A DNA stretch of 39,394 nucleotides, taken from NCBI GenBank assembly GCA_034112285.1, contig JAWUVP010000011.1, forward strand, positions 1 to 39,394, written 5' to 3'. Below, in pieces: positions 23,332 to 32,700 of this stretch (positions within the stretch are counted from its first letter, which is position 1; each line of letters opens with the position of its first letter). The notes under the pieces were generated by a model. The model did no database searches. It saw only the letters and a list, made by a program, of their open reading frames with translations, and was not told the DNA's origin. The stretch is from JAWUVP01 sp034112285. Lineage in GTDB: Bacteria; Pseudomonadota; Gammaproteobacteria; JABDGN01. The translations under genes and the position numbers were made by a program.

Positions 23332-25329
23332 TTAGGCCAACAATTCAGTGGCCGTTTTGACAATATTTTCAACAGTAAACCCAAACTCTGCAAATAATTC
23401 ACCCGCCGGAGCTGATTCGCCAAAGCCGTGCATGCCGATAATGCGACCTTGTAAACCAACGTATTTATACCAATAGTCTGCTACGCCGGCTTCAATGGCG
23501 ATGCGGCGTGTCACCGCTGCCGGTAGCACGCTTTCTTGATAGACATTGTCTTGCAGGGCAAAGACTTCGGCGCAAGGCATGGACACCACGCGCACGGCAC
23601 GGCCTTGTGCGCTAAGTTGTTCTGCCGCGCTTAGCGCTAAGCTAATTTCTGAGCCGGTGGAAATTAAAATGATATCTGGTGTCGTTGCGCAATCACGCAA
23701 CACATAGCCACCGCGTTTAATGTTTGGCAAGCTACTGTCGGTGTGTCCTGCGGCCGGCAAACCTTGGCGGCTTAGGCAAAGGCAGCTGGGGCCTGTGATA
23801 TTTTTAACCGCTTGCTGCCAAGCCACGGCTGTTTCGCTAGCGTCACACGGGCGCCAGACCTGCATGTTGGGAATTAAGCGCAAGGTGGCAATTTGTGCAA
23901 TGGGTTGGTGCGTGGGGCCATCTTCTCCCAAGCCGATGGAGTCGTGGGTTAACACGTAAATAACGCGTATTTTCATTAAGGCCGACATGCGCATAGCGTT
24001 GCGGGCATAGTCGGAAAAAATTAAGAATGTGCCGCCGTAAGGAATAAAGCCACCGTATAATGCTATGCCGTTCATCATCGCTGCCATGGCAAACTCGCGC
24101 ACACCGTAATTGATGTAGTTACCCGAAAAATCATGATGGCGAATGGGCTGGCTGCCTGACCACATGGTGAGGTTAGAGCCGGCTAAATCTGCCGAGCCGC
24201 CTAACAATTCGGGTAGCTGCTTGCCTAAAAATTCTAGGCTTTGTTGTGAGGCTTTTCGGCTGGCGACTTTTTCACCGGCTTTGGCCGTGGTTTCAATAAA
24301 GCTTTGCATGTCTTTGCCAAAGTCATCGGGTAATTCACCGCTTAAACGGCGCGCTAACTCGGCGGCTAAGGCGGGGTGTTGCTGGCAGTATGCGTTGAAT
24401 AAGTCTTCCCAGGCTTGCTCTAGCTGCTCACCTTTGCACACACCATTCCACGCTTGGTAATACTCTTCTGGGATAGCAAACGGCTCACCGTCCCAGTTGA
24501 GTTGTTTGCGAGCTAGGGCAATTTCATCCGGCCCCAGTGGCGCGCCATGAGAGCTTTCTTTGCCTTGCTTGTTGGGTGAGCCAAAGCCAATGACGGTTTT
24601 GCAGCAAATTAAGCTAGGCTTATCACTTACGCTTTGCGCTTCTAAAATAGCGGCTTTAATCGCCTCAGGATCATGGCCGTCGACACCGGCTACAACGTGC
24701 CAATGGTAGGCGCGAAAACGCTCTGGGGTGTTGTCAGTAAACCAACCTTCCACTTCGCCATCAATGGAGATGTTGTTGTCATCCCAAAAAGCAATTAATT
24801 TTCCTAGGCCTAAGGTGCCTGCGAGTGAACACGCTTCGTGGGAAATGCCTTCCATTAAGCAACCATCGCCCATGAAAGTATAGGTGTAATGGTCAATAAC
24901 TGGAAAATTAGTGCGGTTAAATTGTGTTGCCAAGGCTTTTTCGGCTAAAGCCATGCCCACGGCGTTCGCCAGGCCTTGCCCCAGCGGGCCGGTGGTGGTT
25001 TCTATGCCGGGTGTGTAACCGTATTCTGGGTGCCCCGGTGTTTTGGAATGCAGCTGGCGAAAGTTTTTTAAATCGTCAATGCTCAACTCGTAACCCGTTA
25101 AGTGCAACAAGGCATAAAGCAACATGGAGCCATGTCCGTTAGACAAAACAAATCGGTCACGGTTGACCCAATGGGGGTTTTCAGGGTTATGCTGCAAAAA
25201 CTCGCGCCATAAAACTTCAGCAATGTCAGCCATACCCATTGGCATGCCGGGGTGGCCTGAGTTAGCTTGTTGCACAGCATCCATGGCTAAAATGCGGATG
25301 GCATTAGCCAGTTGAGGTTGAGTTGGCAT
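23332..25329 (-). CDS. tkt: Transketolase
   Basis: 665 aa, full length (E. coli TktA 663). A thiamine-diphosphate enzyme of the pentose phosphate pathway. The cofactor motif begins at GDGCLMEGISHE and continues to WDDNNISIDG; the pyrimidine-domain signature GLGEDGPTHQPIAQ is present; active-site histidines lie in NSGHPGMPMG and SSHGAPLG. Good AGGAG before the ATG. It starts the tkt-gap half of the split glycolytic cluster. Confidence 0.97.
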   Translation of the reverse strand: MPTQPQLANAIRILAMDAVQQANSGHPGMPMGMADIAEVLWREFLQHNPENPHWVNRDRFVLSNGHGSMLLYALLHLTGYELSIDDLKNFRQLHSKTPGHPEYGYTPGIETTTGPLGQGLANAVGMALAEKALATQFNRTNFPVIDHYTYTFMGDGCLMEGISHEACSLAGTLGLGKLIAFWDDNNISIDGEVEGWFTDNTPERFRAYHWHVVAGVDGHDPEAIKAAILEAQSVSDKPSLICCKTVIGFGSPNKQGKESSHGAPLGPDEIALARKQLNWDGEPFAIPEEYYQAWNGVCKGEQLEQAWEDLFNAYCQQHPALAAELARRLSGELPDDFGKDMQSFIETTAKAGEKVASRKASQQSLEFLGKQLPELLGGSADLAGSNLTMWSGSQPIRHHDFSGNYINYGVREFAMAAMMNGIALYGGFIPYGGTFLIFSDYARNAMRMSALMKIRVIYVLTHDSIGLGEDGPTHQPIAQIATLRLIPNMQVWRPCDASETAVAWQQAVKNITGPSCLCLSRQGLPAAGHTDSSLPNIKRGGYVLRDCATTPDIILISTGSEISLALSAAEQLSAQGRAVRVVSMPCAEVFALQDNVYQESVLPAAVTRRIAIEAGVADYWYKYVGLQGRIIGMHGFGESAPAGELFAEFGFTVENIVKTATELLA

Positions 25330-25387
25330 GAAGAGGCTCCTGAGGTTATTTGCAGTGGATTATAGCAGGTGATTCGGGTTTGGGGGA

Positions 25388-25493
25388 GCGCGACGAATGC
25401 TGGTTTTTCAAGACACGCCGTGAATACATCCCTGTAGGCTCCACACTGGCATCCTTGCCAGTGAGGGTCTTGAAAAACCAGCATTCATCGCGC
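25388..25493. repeat. Nested palindromic repeat (MITE-like), 106 bp
   Basis: Outer arms 25388-25414 and 25467-25493 are inverted with one mismatch in 27. Inside is ACGCCGTGAATACATCCCTG, then a second perfect hairpin CACTGGCA-TCCT-TGCCAGTG (25444-25463). The inner sequence resembles a repeat I know from Legionella and other gammaproteobacterial genomes. It sits between tkt and the lipase gene, where it could also shape transcript ends. Confidence 0.8.
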
Positions 25494-25594
25494 TTGCAAA
25501 GCCTATTGAGCCCTAAAAATAATGAGTGAGCTTCGCTCGACTATTTTGATTTTTACCGCCTTCTTACCTTTAAGAAGCAATATATAAAAAAGCT

Positions 25595-26710
25595 TTAAAG
25601 TTGGCGCATTAAATAAACGGCCAGTAAACTACCGGCGTATGTGGTTGGATGTTGATCATTAAAAAAAACATAACCGCGGCAATAAGGTGTGGCATGTTCG
25701 TGCACACAGCTATGAGTGGTATCTACAAAACGATAATTGAGAAAACGGTTATAGCTGCTGATATGCGTAAACACATCGTTAATATCAATGATTTTTGGTT
25801 TAGCCTCTCCACGTATGCCCACGGTAAGCCAGAGTTGTAAGTCTTCGTTAAACAGGTCACCCATATCACGTACAAAATCTAGCGCTAATTTTTTATGTTC
25901 GGAGCTTTTAAAGCCTTTAGCAATAAGCTTGATGGCCGCTGGAGATTTTGCAATATCAGGCAAGTTCATCACAAAAATGTGATTAGGTGGCACACCGGCA
26001 GCCATTAAATGTGTTACCGCCAAATAAAGGTTATAAGTTGGAAACCAGGAGAAGTCACGTTTTTGCCCATCAAATAAATTCCACGTCTGTTGCTTAGCGT
26101 GTTTGGCGCGGTACACGACGCGGGCAATATTATCCAACACGTCATTGCCGCCGGCCCAAATAAAAAACAACGTCTGTTTACCAGGATGCTGGTGCCGCGT
26201 GGCTAAATTAGCCAGGTAAATTTTCTCTTGCTGCAAAACACTTGGCACACAGCTTAATCGAGCATTCACTAAACCCGGGCGCGGACAGTGCTGTGAATAC
26301 GTATAGGGTGAATAGCTATCGTTAATGTATCGCTGGCCGGTTTCTGCGCTGGCCCAGGCATAGTCTACATTGGTGGTCGTTAAATTTTGTCCATGCCAGC
26401 GTGCGGAAGGCAGCAAACCGCGATGCGTAAAAACATCGGTGTTGGCAAGATATTGTGCCCATAATATAGGGGTATTAGTGACCGGGCTTAAATTGGTGAT
26501 GGGCGAGCCGTGTGTAAAATTTGGGCCACGGCCCGGGGTTTTTACCCAAGTGTTGTTGCCAACATCAGACAGGCTATCACCAAAAATAATCATGTTGCTA
26601 AAAACGTGCGCGCTCAGTGGAGAGGCTATAATCAATAATAACAGGACGTTTAAAAAGAAACCCCGCAGCCGCACTGCGCAACTGCCGGGGTTATAATTTT
26701 TTGCTTGCAT
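25595..26710 (-). CDS. SGNH/GDSL lipase, PlaA/PlaC-like secreted phospholipase
   Basis: 371 aa. Family blocks are clear: block I IIFGDSLSDVGN with Ser46; block III WAGGNDVLD with Asn189; block V NDQHPTTYAG with Asp352 and His354. The arrangement is that of the GDSL lipases (PlaA, PlaC and related lysophospholipases/acyltransferases) secreted by Legionella. A hydrophobic export segment spans about 18-34 with likely cleavage at LSA-H. The N-terminus is odd: codons 7-20 lie on a GC-rich hairpin that is a good terminator for the upstream gene. The ATG at 26710 is the only ATG before the export segment; a GTG at 26674 would give a more ordinary 22-residue signal peptide but lacks a Shine-Dalgarno. 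Third gene of an OMP-SGNH-GDSL run. Confidence 0.85.
   Translation of the reverse strand: MQAKNYNPGSCAVRLRGFFLNVLLLLIIASPLSAHVFSNMIIFGDSLSDVGNNTWVKTPGRGPNFTHGSPITNLSPVTNTPILWAQYLANTDVFTHRGLLPSARWHGQNLTTTNVDYAWASAETGQRYINDSYSPYTYSQHCPRPGLVNARLSCVPSVLQQEKIYLANLATRHQHPGKQTLFFIWAGGNDVLDNIARVVYRAKHAKQQTWNLFDGQKRDFSWFPTYNLYLAVTHLMAAGVPPNHIFVMNLPDIAKSPAAIKLIAKGFKSSEHKKLALDFVRDMGDLFNEDLQLWLTVGIRGEAKPKIIDINDVFTHISSYNRFLNYRFVDTTHSCVHEHATPYCRGYVFFNDQHPTTYAGSLLAVYLMRQL
26652..26692 (-). terminator. Terminator hairpin inside the 5' coding end of the GDSL gene
   Basis: Minus strand: ACCCCGGCAG, a loop that itself folds (CGCA/TGCG), CTGCGGGGT, then TTCTTTTT. It lies 63 bp after the stop of the upstream SGNH gene and within the first codons of the next. 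It may act as an attenuator for the downstream lipase. Confidence 0.7.
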
Positions 26711-26754
26711 ACCACATGGCCTTAAGGTCTATTTGGACGCAAGCTTAGCATGGT

Positions 26755-28707
26755 TTATAAATGTTGTTCAACATACTCGGCAATAAGTCGGTGTGCCTTG
26801 GTCGTTGGATGCACAATATCCCAAAATCTATAGTATGGGCAATTTTTCTTGTCGGTGGCCACCAAACTGCACATTTGGTAGAGATATTTATTTTGTACAG
26901 CAGTTGGGTCACCTGTTTGTGCAAAGCCCCAACGCACCGGATCTTCCTCTGTTAGCTGCATGAAGTGATAAACATCAATCACTACAGGGTGAGGCTGTAC
27001 TGCAGGGTAAGCCGCGGTTAATTTGTCTGCCAATAAGGTATTAAAATACTCGGAGCCTGATTGGTAAATACCACTTTGAGCAAATGCACGCACCGTTGGC
27101 GTAGAGCCCAAATTTGGCAAATTCATTACCACAATATGTGCAGGATTGATGCCAAGTGTAACCAAGCTATTCACCATGGTAACAATTCTGCCCACAGCGG
27201 TGCCAGCTTCAGCTTCTAAAATAGGCAGCGTTGCATTGGTAATTTGATAGAGCAAATCATTTCCGCCCATCCAAAGAAAAACCCACGTTGTCGGGTTTGC
27301 CAATGGCTGCTTTAGCTGAGCTTTATACTGTGCTAACTGTGCGGGGAAATTCGCGGTAGTTGCCCCGCCGACTGCATAATCAACATTCGTATCAACAGCC
27401 GTTTGTGTGCCCAGTAAATTAGAAGCAACAATATCATGTGAAGGTAATAACAAAGCATTTTGCGCTAAATATTGAATCCAAGTATAGCGGCCACTGTCAG
27501 CGTCGTTGGTATACGGCGCCAGTGACGTGTTGCCAATATCAGACAAGCTGTCGCCAAACACAATTACGTTGTGGGCAAAATAATGTTGCACGATTGTTTT
27601 TAGCCAAACACTATCGGGCGTCACACCCCCATCGGCATTGAGGACAAAAATATGTTGGTTGTATAATCCCACCGGTGCAGTAGCAGGTGTTACGGCAAAC
27701 GTCGCTTCAATAGTACAGCTGGCATTAGCAGCCAGCTGGCCTACTTTTAATGCACAAGGTGTGGTTTGTGCCGTCACCAAATTGACCCCTGGAATATTAT
27801 ATTGCGTCAGCGTGTAGCTTGCCGTTGTTGCATTCGGATTGTGCAATTGATAAAACATATTGTAAGTAATGCCTTCGGTCACTAACGCAGGTATATCTTG
27901 TTGCGTGGTTAATTGCATTGGCACTAACGGGGGTGGTGCCGCTGTAATGGTGGTGCTTAAAATTAAGGGCAAACTTACTTGTGGCTGTGTTTGGTTAACG
28001 TCCAGCACATGGCCTGTGTATGGGCCCACCGTTAAATTGCTGGCGTTAAAAGTAAGGTCAATAATACAGTGTTGATTAGCCGCTAACGATGCGACGCCAC
28101 CACTCACATCACATGTGGTTGGCAAAGCCCGATTCAATGTTACACCAAGAGGCAAGCTTGCAACCGCTACAACGCTATATTCTGCCGCTTCACCATTGGC
28201 ATTATTAATGGTGTATTGCACGTCGTAAGATTTATCGTTCACAGCAGGGTTGGGCAGCGGAACGCTTGCGGTTAAAGTCACCGGCACTTCGCTTGGCGGA
28301 ATTTGCTCGCTATATTGAATGCTCAGCACTTGACTTGCTACTGGTGTACCTGCCGCGTTCATGCTACCCCAGTAAACACATTGGCGATATTGCATTGTAC
28401 CTTGCGTGTAATCAATTTGTATTGGCGCGGTGTGTAACCACGAACTTAAGTCATGCACCTGTTGCAAAGGATTGGGCACCGGAACCGATACACCTTTATA
28501 ATAATTATAAGCCGTAGCAGTTTGCGGGCTCGTTTGGGTGAGTTGCTGATAAAAATCATAACCACTTGGGGCTGGTGTCACAGCTGGCAATGCATTCACC
28601 GCAAAAAACAAGGCTTGCGCTTCAGGCACGGTCGGGCACGGATTTAATGCAGCAAAACTGCTGCTCATAAAACATAACGCCGCAACGGCTAAAAAAACTT
28701 TTTTCAT
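26755..28707 (-). CDS. Secreted SGNH hydrolase with N-terminal Ig-like repeats
   Basis: 650 aa. Signal peptide 1-19 (cleavage SFA-A). Residues about 140-255 and 262-372 form two similar beta-sandwich units (each with 'PxGVxL/GVNL...C...LAANxxCxI' toward the end), so a tandem Ig-like region. The C-terminal SGNH domain starts near 378: block I VIVFGDSLSDIGN (Ser387), GG at 447-448, block III WMGGNDLLY (Asn483), block V DIVHPTTKAHR (Asp630, His633). The triad is complete. This resembles thermolabile-hemolysin/phospholipase-type proteins of gammaproteobacteria with an added adhesion-like N-terminal part. AGGAG before the ATG; 26 bp after the OMP gene, so an operon. Likely a secreted lipase or acyltransferase. 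Confidence 0.85.
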   Translation of the reverse strand: MKKVFLAVAALCFMSSSFAALNPCPTVPEAQALFFAVNALPAVTPAPSGYDFYQQLTQTSPQTATAYNYYKGVSVPVPNPLQQVHDLSSWLHTAPIQIDYTQGTMQYRQCVYWGSMNAAGTPVASQVLSIQYSEQIPPSEVPVTLTASVPLPNPAVNDKSYDVQYTINNANGEAAEYSVVAVASLPLGVTLNRALPTTCDVSGGVASLAANQHCIIDLTFNASNLTVGPYTGHVLDVNQTQPQVSLPLILSTTITAAPPPLVPMQLTTQQDIPALVTEGITYNMFYQLHNPNATTASYTLTQYNIPGVNLVTAQTTPCALKVGQLAANASCTIEATFAVTPATAPVGLYNQHIFVLNADGGVTPDSVWLKTIVQHYFAHNVIVFGDSLSDIGNTSLAPYTNDADSGRYTWIQYLAQNALLLPSHDIVASNLLGTQTAVDTNVDYAVGGATTANFPAQLAQYKAQLKQPLANPTTWVFLWMGGNDLLYQITNATLPILEAEAGTAVGRIVTMVNSLVTLGINPAHIVVMNLPNLGSTPTVRAFAQSGIYQSGSEYFNTLLADKLTAAYPAVQPHPVVIDVYHFMQLTEEDPVRWGFAQTGDPTAVQNKYLYQMCSLVATDKKNCPYYRFWDIVHPTTKAHRLIAEYVEQHL

Positions 28708-28733
28708 TATAGACTCCTTTGCCTGAAAGATAA

Positions 28734-29483
28734 CTACATTAAATAACGTATGCCAACTTCCGTGTTGAATAACTTCAAGGTGGCACTGTAAGTTTCAGTA
28801 CGGTCAATCTGGGTGCTGCCAGATTCAACTCTTTGCACGTCATAGTTTGCTTGTGCGTAATTTACATTCACATTCACACTTAAGTGCTGTGATACTAAAT
28901 AAGCATAACCTAAACCAAACTGAGGCATTAATAGTGTTTTGTTTTGCGCGCTGGCAGGCAAAAGATCTCTTTCAGCCCCGCGGGTAGTATAATAAGTTTG
29001 GCCAGAAGCGATACGTAATTTCACAACATTCACCCCCAAGTCCACATACACGCGACTGTGTTCATTAAGCGCGTAACCCGGTTGCATACTCAAGCTATAT
29101 TCAGGTGAATCCAATGAAGCACTAATACCAGCACCGTGGTGCAGGTTGTTTGGACCATAAATTTCGTAGGACAAATTGCTAATAGAATATGTCGTTTTAG
29201 CCCGCAGCATCACACCCGCCACCACATTCAATAAATATTGATTTTCATTTTCCCACTGGTAGCCAAATTGAACCCCACCAGAAAATCTATCTTTGCTCGG
29301 TTTGCCTTCAATCAGCAAGTCCGTATAGGGTGCATTATTACCAATGTAATCCACCAAGTAATGGCTAGCATTCTGCGCCACACTATCGCCCAAACTGGCC
29401 CCTACAAAAAAGTGGTTCTCGGCCTGATTGGCAAAAGCACAACTCACGGCACCTAATAATAACAACCCAGAAACTATTCGCAT
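28734..29483 (-). CDS. Outer-membrane beta-barrel protein (Opa/OmpA-barrel-like)
   Basis: 249 aa with a signal peptide (1-18, cleavage CAFA-N). The mature protein begins NHFFVGASLGDSV and alternates polar and hydrophobic residues in strands (GVQFGYQWENENQYLL, YSLSMQPGYALNEHSRVYVDLGVNVV, QFGLGYAYLVSQHLSVNVNVNYAQA, FNTEVGIRYLM), consistent with an 8-10-stranded barrel. The last residue is Met rather than the usual terminal Phe, though the last strand is otherwise typical. First gene of the run leading to the two lipases; AGGACGAG precedes the ATG. Probably a surface porin-like protein of unknown ligand. Confidence 0.75.
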   Translation of the reverse strand: MRIVSGLLLLGAVSCAFANQAENHFFVGASLGDSVAQNASHYLVDYIGNNAPYTDLLIEGKPSKDRFSGGVQFGYQWENENQYLLNVVAGVMLRAKTTYSISNLSYEIYGPNNLHHGAGISASLDSPEYSLSMQPGYALNEHSRVYVDLGVNVVKLRIASGQTYYTTRGAERDLLPASAQNKTLLMPQFGLGYAYLVSQHLSVNVNVNYAQANYDVQRVESGSTQIDRTETYSATLKLFNTEVGIRYLM

Positions 29484-29791
29484 TTTACTCGTCCTACTAA
29501 AATCATTAGTGTCAATCTCAAGTCCGCCGTAACGTCAGGCTGAGAGCCTCAATTGTATCATAATTGACCAAACAGGGAAAGAGGGTACAATGGAATCTAC
29601 GTTTAGTGTCATCAAGCTGCAAACCAGCAAGGGAGTTGTTAACCCGTGTTATCATCTTTTTTAGCCATTTTGTACGCTTTATTAATAATGACTTAAGGTT
29701 CCCTCTGTACCATCGGAGGTTGAACATGAGCTAACAGCCCGCCAGGAAGGCAGCACTCGCAACAAGGATGCCTAATCTATAAGAGGTTACC
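29484..29791. other. Divergent intergenic region before the inverse autotransporter
   Basis: 308 bp between divergent surface-protein genes. It holds the PmrA-like promoter of the inverse autotransporter (29681-29713) and, after it, a roughly 70-nt leader with a possible AGGCA/TGCCT hairpin, ending in AAGAGG before the ATG. Toward the other gene there is an AGGCT-GAG-AGCCT hairpin at about 29536-29550. No gene is supportable here. Confidence 0.6.
29681..29713 (+). promoter_or_regulatory. PmrA-like box and -10 of the inverse autotransporter gene
   Basis: ATTAAT-N5-CTTAAG (29681-29697), 10 bp, then TACCAT (29708-29713). The half-sites match YTTAAK at 11 of 12; the -10 is modest (4 of 6). Leader about 72 nt. 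Confidence 0.6.
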
Positions 29792-32700
29792 ATGAAAATA
29801 TTACGCAAAGCGATTCTAACCAGCATTGGAATATTACCGTTTATCACACCTTTTGGGGCTTTTGCCGCAGAAGAAGCTAACGCTAGCGATGATCTATTAA
29901 CCAGCCGCAGCAGCGAGCTCGACTGGCGTAAATCACGTTTTAGCCTTGAGGCCCAATCGGGTTCACGCACCATTGGCACGCTTGATGCCTTCATCCCTTT
30001 TATGGGCGATGATGATTTTATGGTTTATGCCGACTTTATGGCAAAGCTGGGCACGGGCGCCAATAACAGCAATGGCAACGCCTTTGAGGGCAACCTCGGC
30101 CTTGGTTTTCGTCGTGTCAACGACAATGAAAATGCTATTTATGGTATGTATGCTTTTTACGACAGCTTGCGCTCTGTCAATGACAACAGCTTTCAACAAA
30201 TCACCGTGGGGGCCGAACGTTTAGGCCTCACCTGGGATTTTCGTGCCAACGCGTATCTGCCCATCGGTACCTCGTCTTATACTAAAGACGTGTATAAAGG
30301 CGGCAAAATTGTTTTAGACCAACACAACTTAATTGAATATATCAAATCGAGCACCGAATCTACCAGCACGGGTTATGACGTAGAAGTCGGCCGCACTTTA
30401 GGCTTAAAGGGCTTAAAAGGCTACCTTGCCGCTTACTCATTCGGTAAAGATTTAACCGGCCCACGGGCTCGCTTAGAATATCAGCTCACCGATAACCTAA
30501 TGCTTAGCGGCACCTTACAACACGACAAAGAGCGTGGCGCGCAATTTTTATTAGGTGCGACCTTTAGCGTGGGTGGCAGCAAAGCCAACAACCCCAACAG
30601 TATTTACAGCCGCATGACCGATAGCGTGGTGCGTGATGTGGACGTGGTAACCAAGGTGACCGAAAAAGATTTAACCAAAGTTGAATTCGACAGATTTTAC
30701 GTGGTAAATGTTGATAGCGGCACCGGTGGCGATGGCACCGTTGATCACCCTTATGGCTCAGTTGATGAAGCCATTAACGCCGCGCCTGAAAACGCGATTA
30801 TTTTCATTGTTGGGCAAAGCAGCAACATCATTGATATTAGCGATAAAGTCGCGTTAAAAGATGGCCAACTCCTTTGGGGTGGTTATGAATCATTGTACTG
30901 GGATTTTGATCAAAGCAAGCCAGTAGATGCATTCAATGCAGGCAACACCCTGCTCGTTCAAGATGGCCAAGGCGTGCGCCAGACCTTAGGTGGTAACACT
31001 ATTACTGCCGGTAATAACGTTGGCATGTATCACTTTGATATTAAAGCCGATGGCTCGGGCAGCGACAGTAGCGGTATCTTTATTAACAATAACACCGGCG
31101 TGGTGATTGATGATGTTAACATTAGCGGCTTTAGCTCTGCTGATGGCCAAAGTAATTTCACTGGCATTCATGTCACGGGCAGTAATGCTGAAGTTCAGGT
31201 GAACAACCTCAACCTAGACAATAACGATATTGGCATTTTGGTTGACGGCGGCCAGGTTCAATTTAAAGATATTAACATTACTAACAGCGGTAAATACGGT
31301 ATTCAAATGACCGGTGGCGCATTAAGCAGCCAGAACGTCAGCATTGACCATAGCGCGCAAGATGGCGTGCACATTGAAAACGCGGCGTTCAGCGCGAGCA
31401 ACTTAACGATAGATAATAGCGGCGCCAATGGCGTGTATCAAAACGGCGGCAGCTTTACGGTGCCAGGCAGCACTCGCGTAAGCAACAGCGTGCAAGACGG
31501 CGTACACTTTGAAAACCTCGATGCAAGCACCGGCAGCATTGAAGTTACTAATAGTGGAAAAAATGGTATTTACCAAACAGGTGGCAGCTTAATCTCCACC
31601 GGAATGCTTACAGCCGATGAAAGTGAAGCCGACGGGGTTTATTTTGAAAATGTTGACGTAACAGCAAACGACTTAACCGGCACCAACAGCAGCCTTAATG
31701 GCCTGAATGTTGTCGGCAGTGATATCACCATCAACAGTGCCAACATCACTGAAAACGATGGGTCTGGTATTGTTAATAAAGGCAGCAAATTAACCATTAA
31801 TGGCCTGGTCCACAGCACCGATAATGGCTTAAAAGGTTACCTAGGGGAGCATGATACGCTAACCGGCGAAGGCAGCTTAGACACCTCAAACAACACATTA
31901 GAAGGCTTTAGCGCGAGTTACAGCAATATTAATTTGGCAGAGCTTATTAGCAATGGCAACGGGATTACGGGCGCATCAATAGCCGACAGTAATGCAACGT
32001 TTGACCGCGTTACTGCAAACGACAATCTCAATGGCAACGGCATTCAGGCCTACAACAGCGTAATCAAGGTCACCACAGACACCACAACAAACAACAATGG
32101 CTTAATCGGTGTCGATTTTCGCGTAGATGCCGACTTGGCAAGCAGCTTAGATGCCAGCTCTTTTGGCACGCTCACAGCGCAAAGCAACAGCATTGGGGTT
32201 TATCAAAATGGCGGCAACCTAACCATTGGCGGCGGCAGCATAAGCGAAAATGCAGCCGAAGGCATTGACAGCCATGCAGGCATGCTAAATTTAAGCGATA
32301 TAACCTTTGAACATAACGGTGCCGATGGCATTAAGCTAGATGCAGGCAGCGAATTATATTTAGATGGCGGTGAGTTCATTAACAATGTGCTGCACGGGCT
32401 AAACATCACCAACCAGAGCGTTGCTGATATTAGAAACGTCAGCTTCACCGGCAACGGCTTAATTGATGGCGCCCTTCCAGCAGGTGCTGATTCACTAGAG
32501 GCACTTTACAGCGCCATTTCGGTATCAGGCAAGCTTAATGCCAATAGTATTATTGTAGCCAACAATGCCGCCGGTATTGAGCTCAAAAGTGGCACTGTCA
32601 CGCTGAATGCCAGTACCAGTCCCGAAACCAGCTTAATAAGCGGTAACTATGGCTACGGTATTTGGTCACACAATGCCGACGCAGAAGGCGCAGAACCCAC

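Noticed and set aside
26721..26726. CTTAAG upstream of the GDSL lipase as another PmrA half-site
   Set aside because: The half-site 5 bp further up matches only 3 of 6 and no -10 lies 10 bp downstream.
29730..29770. GGAAGGCAGCA-like stretch reminiscent of signal recognition particle RNA
   Set aside because: The surrounding bases do not form the helix 8 core (no paired CAGG...AGCAGCC arrangement with a GGAA tetraloop), and the position is a short leader of the inverse autotransporter.
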